DNA of 13,660 nucleotides from Gammaproteobacteria bacterium (GCA_026193125.1 JAPHSC010000211.1:1-13660), one strand, 5' to 3'; counted from the stretch's first letter, positions 1-8,426 are shown. Program-made: numbers and translations. Notes: generated by a model not told the origin, from the sequence alone.

Positions 1-1521
1 CGACCCGATATATGGCAGGGGTCGCGCAAGGGCCTGGAGAAGGAATCGCTGCGCGTCAATATGGAAGCCGGGCTGGCCCAGACTCCCCATCCCCATTCGC
101 TGGGCGCCGCCTTGACCAATCGCTTTATCACGACGGACTATTCAGAGGCATTGATGGAACTGGTGACGCCGGCGCTGGAGGACAGCGCCGCCACCCGGCA
201 ATTCCTTTGCGACATTCATCAATTTGTATATGACAACCTTGGCGATGAAATGCTGTGGCCGGCAAGCATGCCGTGCGCGGTGGACGGCGACGAGAACGTT
301 CCTATTGCCTATTACGGAAGTTCCAACATTGGGCAGATGAAGCACGTCTATCGCAGGGGGCTTGGGCATCGCTACGGACGCACCATGCAGGTGATAGCCG
401 GGGTGCACTTCAATTTCTCATTCTCTGACGACTTTTGGGAAAGTTATCAGGAATTGCTGGGAAGTGAATTGCAGGCCAGGGAATTTCGTGATCAACACTA
501 CATGGGCCTGATCCGGAATTTTCACCGTTTTGGGTGGCTGGTGCTGTATTTGTTTGGCGCCTCGCCGGCATTGTGTAAATCATTCTTGCGTGGGATGGAT
601 TCAAATCTCGAGGTGTTTGATGCGGATACCCGTTTTCATCCCCACGCCACGTCACTGCGAATGAGCGATCTTGGTTACCACAATCAGACGCAGTCCTCAT
701 TGCGAGTCTCGGTGAATTCGCTGTCCGAATACCTGCGTGACCTGGATAAAGCGGTCAGTACGCCCTATGCGGATTACCAGCGTATAGGCGTGGAGGTTGA
801 CGGCGAATACCGTCAATTAAATGCCAATCTGCTGCAGATAGAAAACGAGTACTACAGTCTCATTCGGCCGAAGCGAGTGATTGAGTCTGGTCAGCGACCC
901 GGCTGCGCACTGGCCAAGGGCGGTGTGCAGTATGTTGAAGTGCGCGCCCTGGACCTGAATGTGTTTGACCCTGCGGGGGTGAGTGAAACCCAAATGCGGT
1001 TTCTCGAGGCCATGTTGCTGTACTGCCTGCTGCATGAAAGCCCACCGATTGAAGATGATGAGTACGCTGAGCTGGGAATCAACCAGGGAAGAGTGGCCGA
1101 GAGAGGCAGGCAACCTGGTCTTGAGTTGATTCGTGGCGGAGAGAATATAGCGCTGCAGGCCTGGGCCAGCGAGCTGCTTGAGGGCATATCCAGCGTCTGT
1201 AAATTGTTGGACCAGGGTTTTGACAAGCCCCTCTATATGCCCGCGCTGGAGGCGCAGCGAGCCAGAGTGCAGGACCCCGACATGACCCCTTCCGCCAGAG
1301 TACTGAGGGAAATGCTGGAGCAGGGTGAGTCCTTCCTGCAATTCGGTTCCCGCTGGGCCAGGCAGCACAGGGACTATTTTCATGGCCTGCAACGGTGCGA
1401 TCCGGGCCGGGTAAGCCAGTTCGTGTCCGAGGCCAGCGCCTCAGTGGCACGGCAACGGGATATCGAACGCAAGGATAACTTGAGCTTTAAGCAGTACCTG
1501 GAAAAGTACTTTTCTGCGTAG
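1..1521 (+). CDS. gshA: Glutamate-cysteine ligase, class 1 (5' partial)
   Basis: ATP-dependent ligation of L-glutamate to L-cysteine, the first and committed step of glutathione synthesis in the cytoplasm. The reading frame is open from base 1 (Arg-Pro-Asp-Ile-Trp...), so the start codon lies outside the window. The ATG at 61 is internal, because family-typical residues (RKGLEKESLRVN) precede it. Blocks seen are NRFITTDYSEALMELVTP near visible residues 40-57, SSNIGQMK followed by HRYGRTMQ, GVHFNFSFSDDFW, LFGASPAL, ATSLRMSDLGYHN and EVRALDLNVFDP. All closely follow Escherichia coli GshA as I remember it. About 506 residues are visible against roughly 518 in E. coli, so probably only some 15-20 residues are missing. 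The gene ends at TAG 1519-1521 and converges on the RND gene, with a hairpin between them. The frame is intact. Confidence 0.97.
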   Translation, partial: RPDIWQGSRKGLEKESLRVNMEAGLAQTPHPHSLGAALTNRFITTDYSEALMELVTPALEDSAATRQFLCDIHQFVYDNLGDEMLWPASMPCAVDGDENVPIAYYGSSNIGQMKHVYRRGLGHRYGRTMQVIAGVHFNFSFSDDFWESYQELLGSELQAREFRDQHYMGLIRNFHRFGWLVLYLFGASPALCKSFLRGMDSNLEVFDADTRFHPHATSLRMSDLGYHNQTQSSLRVSVNSLSEYLRDLDKAVSTPYADYQRIGVEVDGEYRQLNANLLQIENEYYSLIRPKRVIESGQRPGCALAKGGVQYVEVRALDLNVFDPAGVSETQMRFLEAMLLYCLLHESPPIEDDEYAELGINQGRVAERGRQPGLELIRGGENIALQAWASELLEGISSVCKLLDQGFDKPLYMPALEAQRARVQDPDMTPSARVLREMLEQGESFLQFGSRWARQHRDYFHGLQRCDPGRVSQFVSEASASVARQRDIERKDNLSFKQYLEKYFSA

Positions 1522-1538
1522 ATGTATACAGTTGCGTG

Positions 1539-1576
1539 AACTGAAAGGGTCGTCCTATGGGGCGACCCTTTCAGTT
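1539..1576. terminator. Hairpin between convergent gshA and RND genes, probable bidirectional terminator
   Basis: Perfect 14-nt inverted repeat, with left arm 1539-1552 and right arm 1563-1576. It extends inward through a T-G wobble and two C-G pairs to a 17-bp stem (1539-1555 with 1560-1576) and the 4-base loop TATG. It begins 17 bases after the gshA stop. On the minus strand, the right arm is the last coding part of the RND gene, whose TAG stop (1555-1557) sits at the loop. Position and stem strength fit a shared terminator or a 3'-end stabilising structure. The T-tract is poor on both sides (only TTT at 1575-1577 on +), so intrinsic termination is not certain. Confidence 0.65.
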
Positions 1577-4500
1577 TCGCCATTCACGGGTTTACGCAGG
1601 CGATTGATCAGTCGACTGACATGTTCTGGCGACTTGGTGTTTTTGGCCATCAGCAGGTAAAAGGCCGGCACGACGAACAGCGTGAGCAGAGTCGAGGTCG
1701 TCACGCCGAACATGACCACAATGCCAATGGGAATCCGGCTTTCTGCGCCCGCGCCGCCAGACATCACCAGTGGTAGCGCCCCAATGATGGTGCAGGTGCT
1801 GGTCATCAGCACCGGCCTCAGGCGAATCGCGGCCGCCTTGACGATGGCCTCGCGGAATTCCTCGCCCGCATCTCGCAACTGGTTGGTAAATTCGACAATG
1901 AGCACGCCATTCTTGGCCGCCAGCCCGATCAGCAGGATGACCCCGATCTGGCTGTATACGTTGATGCTCTGGTCAAATAGCCAAAGCCCCCCGAGCGCGC
2001 CGGCCAGGGCTAGCGGCACCGACATCATGATAATGAACGGGTGCTTGAAACTCTCGAACTGGGCGGCCAGCACCAGGTAGACAATCACCGCGGCCATCAG
2101 GAAAGTCCAGTACAGGGAGCTTCCCGCCTCCTTGAATTCCCGCGATTCTCCGTCCCAACTCAGGCGCGCGGTAGGCGGAAGCACTTGCCTCGCAATAGCC
2201 TCCATATCATTGAGTGCCTGGCCCAGGGAGTAGTCTCCCTCGATATCGCCCGAAACGGTAATACTGCGCAGGCGCTCGAAGCGATTGAGTTCGCTCGGAC
2301 CGGCCCTGCCTTCCAGCGTGACCAGGTTGGCCAGGGGAATCAGCCTGCCGCTGGTTTCCGAACGCACATACAGATTGCTGAGATCCGTCGGGGTGGCCCG
2401 ATCTTGCTCACGTCCCTGCAGGATAACGCGATACTCCTGACCTCTATCCACGTAAGTGGTCACGATGCGTGAGCCGAGCATGGTTTCCAGGGTGCGGCCA
2501 ATGTTCTGGAGGGATACACCCAGGGTGGCGGACCGGTCGCGATCCACCGCGACCCGGATTTGTGGCTTGCGTTCGTTATAGTCCGAATCCAGCCCCTTGA
2601 TGTTGGGATTGGCCGAGGCCATCTCCATGATTTGGTCGCGCCAGCCGGCGATTTCCTCGTACTCGCTTCCGCCCAGCACCATTTGTATGGACTGCCCGCC
2701 TCCGCGCACACCCAGTCCCTGGGGTGTATTCACCGAGGTGATAACCCCGGGGAATGAGGCCAGCTTTGTACGCACCCTGGCCGCAATTTGCTCCGTGCTC
2801 TCGGTCCGCTTGGACCAGTCCTCCAGCAGCATGATGGCTCTCGCGGAGTTCACCTCGCCGCTGGATCCCCAACTGCCGGGCAGGCGGATCAGCACGCGCA
2901 TGATGTTTCCGGCCTCGACCTCCTCCATCAGGACCGCCTCCATTTGCCGAGCGTAACGATCGGTATATTCCAGGGTCGCCCCCTCGGGTGCGAGCATGTA
3001 TGCGAAAAACACGCCACGGTCTTCCTTGGGCGCGTACTCGGATGGCAGGGCCTTGAACAAACCTACCGCCGCAAGGCAGGTGACCAGGCTGAAAAGCAAA
3101 ACCACCCAGTTGTGCGCAAGGCTGTGGCGCAGCAGGCCCTGGTAACGCTGGGAAAGCCGCTGGAAAAATTCATCGACCTTGCGCGGAAGACCGCTGCGCA
3201 CCGCGTCCCCCTTGAGAATCTTGGAGCTCATCATGGGCGTGAGAGTCAGTGCAACCAGGCTGGAAATAGCCACGGCTGCTGCCAGCGATATGCCGAACTC
3301 ACCGAACAGCCGCCCCACGTTGCCCTGAATAAAGGAAATGGGCACGAATACCGCGACCAGCACGGCGGTGGTGGCGATCACGGCGAATGTAATCTCTCTG
3401 CTGCCATCAAGGGCCGCCAGCAAGCGCGGTTGACCGTCCTCTATTCGGCGATAGATGTTCTCCAGGACCACGATGCCGTCGTCAACCACCAGGCCGATGG
3501 CCAGCACCATACCGAGCAGGATCAGCACGTTTACCGAGTAGCCCATAACCAGCATCACCATGAACGTGGCGATAATGGAAACCGGTACCGTCAAGGCCGG
3601 AATAAGGGTTGCCCTCAGACTGCCCAGAAACAGGTAAATCACGATAAGCACCAGGGCCAGGGCAAAGGCCAGTGCCTTGTACACCTCCTTCATGGACGCA
3701 TCAATGAATAGCGAGCGATCGTAATTTACCTCGAGGCGCACAGAGGGAGGTAAGGAAGGCCTGACTTCCTCTATGGCCTTGCGCACATTGGCGGCCACTT
3801 CCACGGTGTTCGCCCGGGAAAGCTGTTCAATGGCCAGGCTGATCGCCGGAATGCCATTACCCCTGGCGACGCTGCGGTCGTTTTCGGCCGCTCTGCGTAC
3901 CTCGGCCACATCTCCCAGTCGCACCAGGATGCCATCAATGCCACGCCCTATAACCAGTTGCCTGAAGCCTGACTCGTCGGTCAGCCCGGTTTCGGTGCGC
4001 AGAGTAAATTCCAGTTGCTCCGATTCAAGTCGGCCGGCAGGCAGTTCCACGTTTTCCCGGCGCAAGGCGGCTTCTACGTCGGCCACCGTCAGGCCACGCC
4101 CGGCCAGCGCGCGCCGGTTCATCCAGATTCTCATGGCGTAGCGCCTGGCTCCCGACAGGTTCACCCTGGCTACTCCCTGGACCGAGGAAAACCTGTCAAT
4201 CAGGACCCGCTCCGCATAGTCGGTAAGCTCCAGGTTGGACATGCCGTCGCTGGTAAGGTTGATGTACATGATGGCCCGAGTGTTGCTGTCCACCTTGGCG
4301 ATCTCGGGAGTGTCTGCTTCCTCCGGCAGGTCGTCCAGCACACGGGAGACCCGGTCCCGAATATCGTTGGCGGCGCCGTCAATATCGCGCGCCAGATTGA
4401 ATTCGACGTTAATACTTGACCTCTCGTCCTGGCTGGAAGAGGTGAGCTTGAGAACGCCTTCCAGACCGGCGACCCGGTCCTCGATGATCTGCGTAATCTT

Positions 4501-4683
4501 GGTCTCAACTACCTGGGCCGAGGCGCCGCGATAGTTCGTCTCTATCGACACTATGGGCGGATCAATGTCCGGATATTCGCGCACTGGTAGCCGGGACAGG
4601 GCGATCAGCCCAAGGATCACCAGCAACAGGCTCAGCACCATGGCAAATACCGGTCGTCTGACCGACAGTTCGGACAAGGTCAT
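1555..4683 (-). CDS. RND efflux pump inner-membrane transporter (HAE1/AcrB-type)
   Basis: Proton-driven inner-membrane pump of a tripartite efflux system, 1042 aa, the usual size for hydrophobe/amphiphile RND pumps. It starts with a cytoplasmic SVRRPVFA segment and TM1 (about 12-30), followed by the first large periplasmic loop (about 31-335). A bundle of TM helices runs from about 336 to 490, a second periplasmic loop from about 545 to 855, and the remaining TM helices from about 857 to 1012. The proton-relay residues known from AcrB appear intact: Asp401-Asp402 in GLVVDDGIVV (TM4), Lys924 in GLAAKNGVLIVEF (TM10) and Arg954/956 in IRLRP. The start ATG overlaps the adaptor stop as ATGA (4680-4683), indicating translational coupling. 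Substrate cannot be read from sequence. No outer-membrane TolC/OprM gene is present in the window, so a channel encoded elsewhere is presumably shared. Confidence 0.95.
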   Translation of the reverse strand: MTLSELSVRRPVFAMVLSLLLVILGLIALSRLPVREYPDIDPPIVSIETNYRGASAQVVETKITQIIEDRVAGLEGVLKLTSSSQDERSSINVEFNLARDIDGAANDIRDRVSRVLDDLPEEADTPEIAKVDSNTRAIMYINLTSDGMSNLELTDYAERVLIDRFSSVQGVARVNLSGARRYAMRIWMNRRALAGRGLTVADVEAALRRENVELPAGRLESEQLEFTLRTETGLTDESGFRQLVIGRGIDGILVRLGDVAEVRRAAENDRSVARGNGIPAISLAIEQLSRANTVEVAANVRKAIEEVRPSLPPSVRLEVNYDRSLFIDASMKEVYKALAFALALVLIVIYLFLGSLRATLIPALTVPVSIIATFMVMLVMGYSVNVLILLGMVLAIGLVVDDGIVVLENIYRRIEDGQPRLLAALDGSREITFAVIATTAVLVAVFVPISFIQGNVGRLFGEFGISLAAAVAISSLVALTLTPMMSSKILKGDAVRSGLPRKVDEFFQRLSQRYQGLLRHSLAHNWVVLLFSLVTCLAAVGLFKALPSEYAPKEDRGVFFAYMLAPEGATLEYTDRYARQMEAVLMEEVEAGNIMRVLIRLPGSWGSSGEVNSARAIMLLEDWSKRTESTEQIAARVRTKLASFPGVITSVNTPQGLGVRGGGQSIQMVLGGSEYEEIAGWRDQIMEMASANPNIKGLDSDYNERKPQIRVAVDRDRSATLGVSLQNIGRTLETMLGSRIVTTYVDRGQEYRVILQGREQDRATPTDLSNLYVRSETSGRLIPLANLVTLEGRAGPSELNRFERLRSITVSGDIEGDYSLGQALNDMEAIARQVLPPTARLSWDGESREFKEAGSSLYWTFLMAAVIVYLVLAAQFESFKHPFIIMMSVPLALAGALGGLWLFDQSINVYSQIGVILLIGLAAKNGVLIVEFTNQLRDAGEEFREAIVKAAAIRLRPVLMTSTCTIIGALPLVMSGGAGAESRIPIGIVVMFGVTTSTLLTLFVVPAFYLLMAKNTKSPEHVSRLINRLRKPVNGETERVAP

Positions 4684-5717
4684 GGGCGCGTCTCATCGGC
4701 GGACAACTCGCGCAGCACTTCCACCCTCACGCCGAGGTGCAGACGTTGGGTGCCTTCCACCACGATGATGTCATTTTCCTGTAGACCGTCAAGAATCTCC
4801 ACTTCGCCGGGCCGGCGGCGGCCGGTATGCACCTGCCGTTTGTCCACGATGCCATCCTTGACCACGTATACATACTCGCGACTTTGTTCGGATACCACTG
4901 CCTGCTCGGGGATTACCAGGGCATTGGTGGTCTGCTGAGTAACCACTACAGACAGCAACATACCTGGTCGCAACAAGTTGTCCTGGTTGGGCACCAGGGC
5001 CCGAACCATTACCGAGCGTGTCACCGGGTCTACCCGAGTGTCCACGCTGGCCACCTTGCCGCGAAAATCCACTCCCGGATAGGCAATGCTGGTGGCGTGG
5101 ACTTCCAGGCCGGGACTGACATGCGCCAGCAATGCTTCGGGCAGTGAGAAATCCAGCTTGATCGTACTCAGGTCGTCCAGCGTGGTGATCAGGCTGCCGG
5201 GAGAAACCAGGCTTCCGGTGCTGATGCGGCGCAGCCCGACGCGGCCGGTAAAGGATGCCTTGATAGTGAGGTCGTCCAGCCGGGCCCTGGCTACTTGTAC
5301 CCTGGCCTTGTCGGCCTGCATCTTGGATTCCAGTTGCTTCAATTCAGAACGCGAAATGGACTGTGTGCGATCCAGTTGTGCGGCTCTTTCGTAGTTGCTG
5401 CTGCTTTCACCCAGGTCGGCTTTTGCCACTGCCAGGTTGGCCTTCGCTTCCTCAGTATCAAGTTGCACCAGCACCTGGCCCGCCTGGACCAGCTGACCCT
5501 CTTCGAAATGAACCTCGCGTACATGCTCTGAGACCAGAGAGGTCACGTCCACGGACTCATTGGCCCGCGTGGTGCCCAGGCTCTCGGCCTGGGTGGGCAT
5601 GGGTATGCTAACCACTTTCTTGGTAACCACCGGCACGGGCGCCTGTTGTGCATTGGCATGTAAAGGGGCCAGGGCCATAAGCAGGCTGGCCAGTAAAACA
5701 GTTGTACCTTGCAACAT
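4680..5717 (-). CDS. RND efflux periplasmic adaptor (membrane fusion protein, AcrA/MexA-like)
   Basis: Periplasmic adaptor that bridges the RND pump to an outer-membrane channel. I chose ATG 5717 (345 aa). It begins directly with a signal peptide (MLQGTTVLLASLLMALAPLHANA, cleavage after about residue 23) and has AGGA four bases upstream. A longer frame reaches 5819 but would bury the signal peptide behind 34 residues and overlap the upstream gene by 89 bases. The order is family-like: a lipoyl half-motif about 57-88 (SEHVREVHFEEGQLVQAGQVLVQLD, split across the domain), an alpha-hairpin about 89-147 rich in Ala, Glu and Lys, the second lipoyl half about 150-175 (IKASFTGRVGLR), then beta-barrel and membrane-proximal parts. 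There is no lipobox cysteine, so the protein is probably soluble or held by its signal region. It lies 13 bases after the aminotransferase stop and overlaps the RND start by 4. Confidence 0.92.
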   Translation of the reverse strand: MLQGTTVLLASLLMALAPLHANAQQAPVPVVTKKVVSIPMPTQAESLGTTRANESVDVTSLVSEHVREVHFEEGQLVQAGQVLVQLDTEEAKANLAVAKADLGESSSNYERAAQLDRTQSISRSELKQLESKMQADKARVQVARARLDDLTIKASFTGRVGLRRISTGSLVSPGSLITTLDDLSTIKLDFSLPEALLAHVSPGLEVHATSIAYPGVDFRGKVASVDTRVDPVTRSVMVRALVPNQDNLLRPGMLLSVVVTQQTTNALVIPEQAVVSEQSREYVYVVKDGIVDKRQVHTGRRRPGEVEILDGLQENDIIVVEGTQRLHLGVRVEVLRELSADETRP

Positions 5718-5730
5718 TATTCCTGGATTC

Positions 5731-6633
5731 CTATTGCCGAATGAGTGTGCCATGGCTGCGCACCCAGTTGCCGTAAAGTTCCTGCATTGTACCCGTGAGT
5801 GCCCCGGCCCTGTCTGCAATATGTCGTCCGTCCACTTCCAGCACCGGTGTGAGTTCCCCCATAGTGCCGGTGGTAAACATTTCGTCGGCGCTGTAAACCT
5901 CCGTCAGGGAAAGGTTTTTCTCCACCGTGTCGACACCGTTCGCGCGTGCAAGACGTATTACCAGCGCGCGTGTAATGCCGGGAAGACAGCTGTCCGCGTG
6001 CGGGGTGTACAGCACGCCCTTTTTAACCACGAACACGTTGGTGTCATTGGTCTCTGAAACAAAGCCGTTCAAGTCGAGCATTAACGCACTGTCCACACCC
6101 GCCACATTCGCCTCTATGCAGGCCAGGATGTTGTTGATCAGGTTGTTGTGGTGAATTTTCGAGTCCAGGCACTGGGGTGAATTCCTCCTGGTGGCCGCGG
6201 TAATCAGGCGTATACCGGGACCCGGGTAGACTGGCGCTTTCCACTCTGCCAGGACAATCAGGCAGCAACCTGAACGATTCAGCCTGGGGTTCATACCGGA
6301 GGTGATTTTCTCGCCCCGGGTCAGTGTCAGGCGCACGTGGGCCCCATCGTTCATGCCGTTGGCCACCAGTGTCTGAAACAGGGCGTCCCGCACCTGCTCC
6401 CTGGATGGGACTCCCTGGAATGCCATGGCCTTGGCAGAATCCAGCAGCCGATCAAGGTGCGCGTCTAGCTCGGCGATACGTCCCGCGTACACGCGCAAGC
6501 CTTCCCAGACCGCATCACCTCCCTGCACAGCACTGTCAAACACGGATATTTTTGCCTGGTCCCGCGGCAGGAGCTGACCTCCTACATGGACCTTGATGTT
6601 GGCATTTCTTGGGTCAGGTGGGTTGCTGCTCAT
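5731..6633 (-). CDS. Class IV PLP-dependent aminotransferase, plant BCAT-like type
   Basis: Fold-type IV PLP aminotransferase (branched-chain / D-amino-acid transaminase superfamily), 300 aa and cytoplasmic (no signal peptide). Visible features are the N-terminal SVFDSAVQGGDAVWEGLRVY block (30-49), the probable Schiff-base lysine Lys159 in LDSKIHHNNLINN, Glu193 in GFVSETN (expected to contact the PLP ring nitrogen), the phosphate-binding LPGITR (217-222) and TTGTMGELTPV (254-264). The combination SKIHHNNL...NNIL and TSGMNP is not that of IlvE. I recall it from the C-terminal half of plant chloroplast 'branched-chain-amino-acid aminotransferase-like' proteins. The amino donor and keto acid are unknown, and a housekeeping ilvE role is not supported. 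The start ATG overlaps the sulfotransferase-like stop (ATGA, 6630-6633). It has no clear Shine-Dalgarno, suggesting coupled translation of the two. Confidence 0.9.
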   Translation of the reverse strand: MSSNPPDPRNANIKVHVGGQLLPRDQAKISVFDSAVQGGDAVWEGLRVYAGRIAELDAHLDRLLDSAKAMAFQGVPSREQVRDALFQTLVANGMNDGAHVRLTLTRGEKITSGMNPRLNRSGCCLIVLAEWKAPVYPGPGIRLITAATRRNSPQCLDSKIHHNNLINNILACIEANVAGVDSALMLDLNGFVSETNDTNVFVVKKGVLYTPHADSCLPGITRALVIRLARANGVDTVEKNLSLTEVYSADEMFTTGTMGELTPVLEVDGRHIADRAGALTGTMQELYGNWVRSHGTLIRQ

Positions 6634-7370
6634 GAGTAGGTCGCTCGAGTGCTGGTCGCGTAACGGTAGAGTTTCTGATAGTAGCTGCGGGACTCTTCAA
6701 GCAAGGGCTGCAGCGCGGGCGGGAAGGGCTCCGTTTTGTGCCGGTAGCGGCCAAAGCCCGAGGTTTCATGCACCCTGTGGTACCAGTGAGGTGCCCACAC
6801 CCCGTCTTCGGGCTTTGCGCCCCTGGGCCAGGACAACATCGCCTGCTCGAATTTGAGACCCAGCCCTGCACATACCAGACCGAGCACTCCCGGTGGATCA
6901 AGCAGCAGGTCCCTGGCATCAATGACCTGAGGCGATTGGCCGAGCCCCTGTAGTTCCTGCAACAACTCCCATTGCAGCGCCAGGCCGGTGTCACGCAGGG
7001 TGGGTCGTGGTATTTGCCTTTGCAGCGAAGGCAACATCTGTGCCGGGTCGCGTATCAACAGCAGATTAAGACTGCGGCCGAGAAAGGCCCGGTCCATGTC
7101 GCGCAAGTGATGCGCCATTTGCTTCAAAAACAGGTATGGACGCTGGCCCTGATACTGCATGAGTCCGCGCATGACCCGGTCGCCATCGCAATCCATGCCG
7201 GCCATGACTTCACGGGCTCCAGGGTGATCCGCTGCGCTTACCCTCAAGTAATGGCCATAGAGGGGCTCGTCAACCACCACGGTGTCGCTGCGTTGGCGAA
7301 AACTGTACATGATGGCGGTCGAGACGTTACGGGGCCCGGACCACATGTTGATTACCTTTGGAACATCCAT
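6630..7370 (-). CDS. Sulfotransferase-like P-loop protein, partner of the BCAT-like aminotransferase
   Basis: 246 aa, no signal peptide. The N-terminal INMWSGPRNVSTAIMYSF (7-24) resembles the 5'-phosphosulfate-binding loop of sulfotransferases, with SGPRNVST in place of the usual PKSGTTW. LLLIRDPAQMLPS (103-115) has the Arg...Ser layout of the 3'-phosphate-binding motif. A C-terminal block PEDGVWAPHWYHRVHETSGF (187-206) matches, from memory, the N-terminal domain of plant chloroplast BCAT-like fusion proteins. Whether it transfers sulfate from PAPS, or uses another nucleotide, cannot be told from sequence. It lies 32 bases after the asparaginase-like gene and overlaps the aminotransferase start by 4 bases, in the same order as the two domains of the plant fusion. 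That favours joint function. No catalytic His/Glu pair could be assigned with confidence. Confidence 0.8.
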   Translation of the reverse strand: MDVPKVINMWSGPRNVSTAIMYSFRQRSDTVVVDEPLYGHYLRVSAADHPGAREVMAGMDCDGDRVMRGLMQYQGQRPYLFLKQMAHHLRDMDRAFLGRSLNLLLIRDPAQMLPSLQRQIPRPTLRDTGLALQWELLQELQGLGQSPQVIDARDLLLDPPGVLGLVCAGLGLKFEQAMLSWPRGAKPEDGVWAPHWYHRVHETSGFGRYRHKTEPFPPALQPLLEESRSYYQKLYRYATSTRATYS

Positions 7371-7402
7371 ACCGGCTCTGCGCTACCCCGGGTTGCTGCC
7401 TG

Positions 7403-8404
7403 CTAGTCTTCGTCGTCAAATATACCAACGCTGACCGAGCCGTCTGTCCTGACCGCTGCGCGGAACATACCCTCGCTGTTGTATACCATTGCAATGTCGC
7501 CGTTGGGAGCGAGAGCGATAATTCCGCCTTCTCCACCCATGTCGACCAGCTTCTTGTTGACCAGTTCATCTGCAGCCTGGGCCAGAGTGCGACCGCCATA
7601 GCTCATCCTGGCGCACAGGTCGTGTGCCACTGCGGCGCGGATAAAATACTCGCCGTGACCCGTGGCCGACACTGCGCAGCTGTTGTTGTCGGCATAGGTG
7701 CCGGCGCCGATAATCGGGGAGTCACCGATACGCCCATACTGCTTGTCTGTCATACCCCCGGTAGACGTGGCCGCAGCGAGATTGCCCTGACTGTCCAGCG
7801 CAACCGCCCCCACGGTACCGAAAATTTTCGGTTCCACGCCCGATAACCTGAGTTTCTTCGTTTGCTGCAACTGGCGCCAGCGTCGCTCGGTATAGAAATA
7901 ATCCTGGGATACCAATTCCATGCCTTGTTCCTGGGCGAACTCTTCTGCGCCTGCGCCAAACAACATCACGTGACGGGATTCCTGCATCACCAGGCGGGCC
8001 AAATCTATGGGATTGCGTATATGCTGCAGTCCGGCAACCGCGCCAGCGGCGAGGTTGGAGCCATCCATGATCGATGCATCGAGTTCGTTGACTCCGTCGT
8101 GGTTGAACACCGCGCCTTTCCCGGCGTTAAAGTGCGGCGAGTCTTCCATTATTCGTATTGCGGCGGTGACCGCATCCAGGCTGCTGCCGCCTTGTTTCAG
8201 TATGCGGTGGCCGGTTGTCACAGCCTCCCGCAATGTGCTCCTGTAGGCGGCCACCATTTCGGGAGCCATGCCCTCTCGTGTGAAGGTTCCCGCTCCGCCG
8301 TGAATGACTATGGCAACAGGTGCATCGTCTGCCATTGCGGGTACTCCTGTAAGAGCGAGCAATATTATGCTGGCCAAAAATTGGAATCTCATACGCCGGG
8401 CCAT
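7403..8404 (-). CDS. iaaA: Exported isoaspartyl peptidase / plant-type L-asparaginase (Ntn hydrolase)
   Basis: Threonine-nucleophile amidohydrolase of peptidase family T2. It cleaves isoaspartyl dipeptides and, more weakly, L-asparagine after autoproteolysis into alpha and beta chains. From ATG 8404 the protein is 333 aa with a Sec signal peptide (MARRMRF, then LASIILLALTGVPAMA; cleavage near 25). A frame open to a TTG at 8464 would add 20 residues before it, which I reject. Motifs are IHGGAGTF (34-41), the autocleavage site at GTVGAVALD with Thr197 as new N-terminus and nucleophile, ATSTGGMT (212-219), RIGDSPIIGAGTYADN (225-240) and TGHGE (248-252), all as in E. coli IaaA. The signal peptide implies periplasmic action, unlike the E. 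coli enzyme. It is the first gene of the minus-strand set and is divergent from the dipeptidase. Confidence 0.93.
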   Translation of the reverse strand: MARRMRFQFLASIILLALTGVPAMADDAPVAIVIHGGAGTFTREGMAPEMVAAYRSTLREAVTTGHRILKQGGSSLDAVTAAIRIMEDSPHFNAGKGAVFNHDGVNELDASIMDGSNLAAGAVAGLQHIRNPIDLARLVMQESRHVMLFGAGAEEFAQEQGMELVSQDYFYTERRWRQLQQTKKLRLSGVEPKIFGTVGAVALDSQGNLAAATSTGGMTDKQYGRIGDSPIIGAGTYADNNSCAVSATGHGEYFIRAAVAHDLCARMSYGGRTLAQAADELVNKKLVDMGGEGGIIALAPNGDIAMVYNSEGMFRAAVRTDGSVSVGIFDDED

Positions 8405-8426
8405 CCCGTGTGTTTGTGTTTCATTG

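Noticed and set aside
2788..3711. Open frame of 307 codons on the + strand, opposite the RND gene
   Set aside because: It is antisense to the central RND coding region, very rich in His and Gln without family motifs. It is explained by the complementary frame of a membrane protein gene.
5718..5819. Longer N-terminus for the periplasmic adaptor
   Set aside because: It would place 34 residues before a clear signal peptide and overlap the aminotransferase gene by 89 bases. ATG 5717 has a suitable AGGA upstream.
5731..6633. Assigning the class IV aminotransferase as ilvE
   Set aside because: The fold and PLP residues agree, but the motif set and the sulfotransferase-like partner point to the plant BCAT-like clade. 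Nothing here links it to valine, leucine or isoleucine synthesis.
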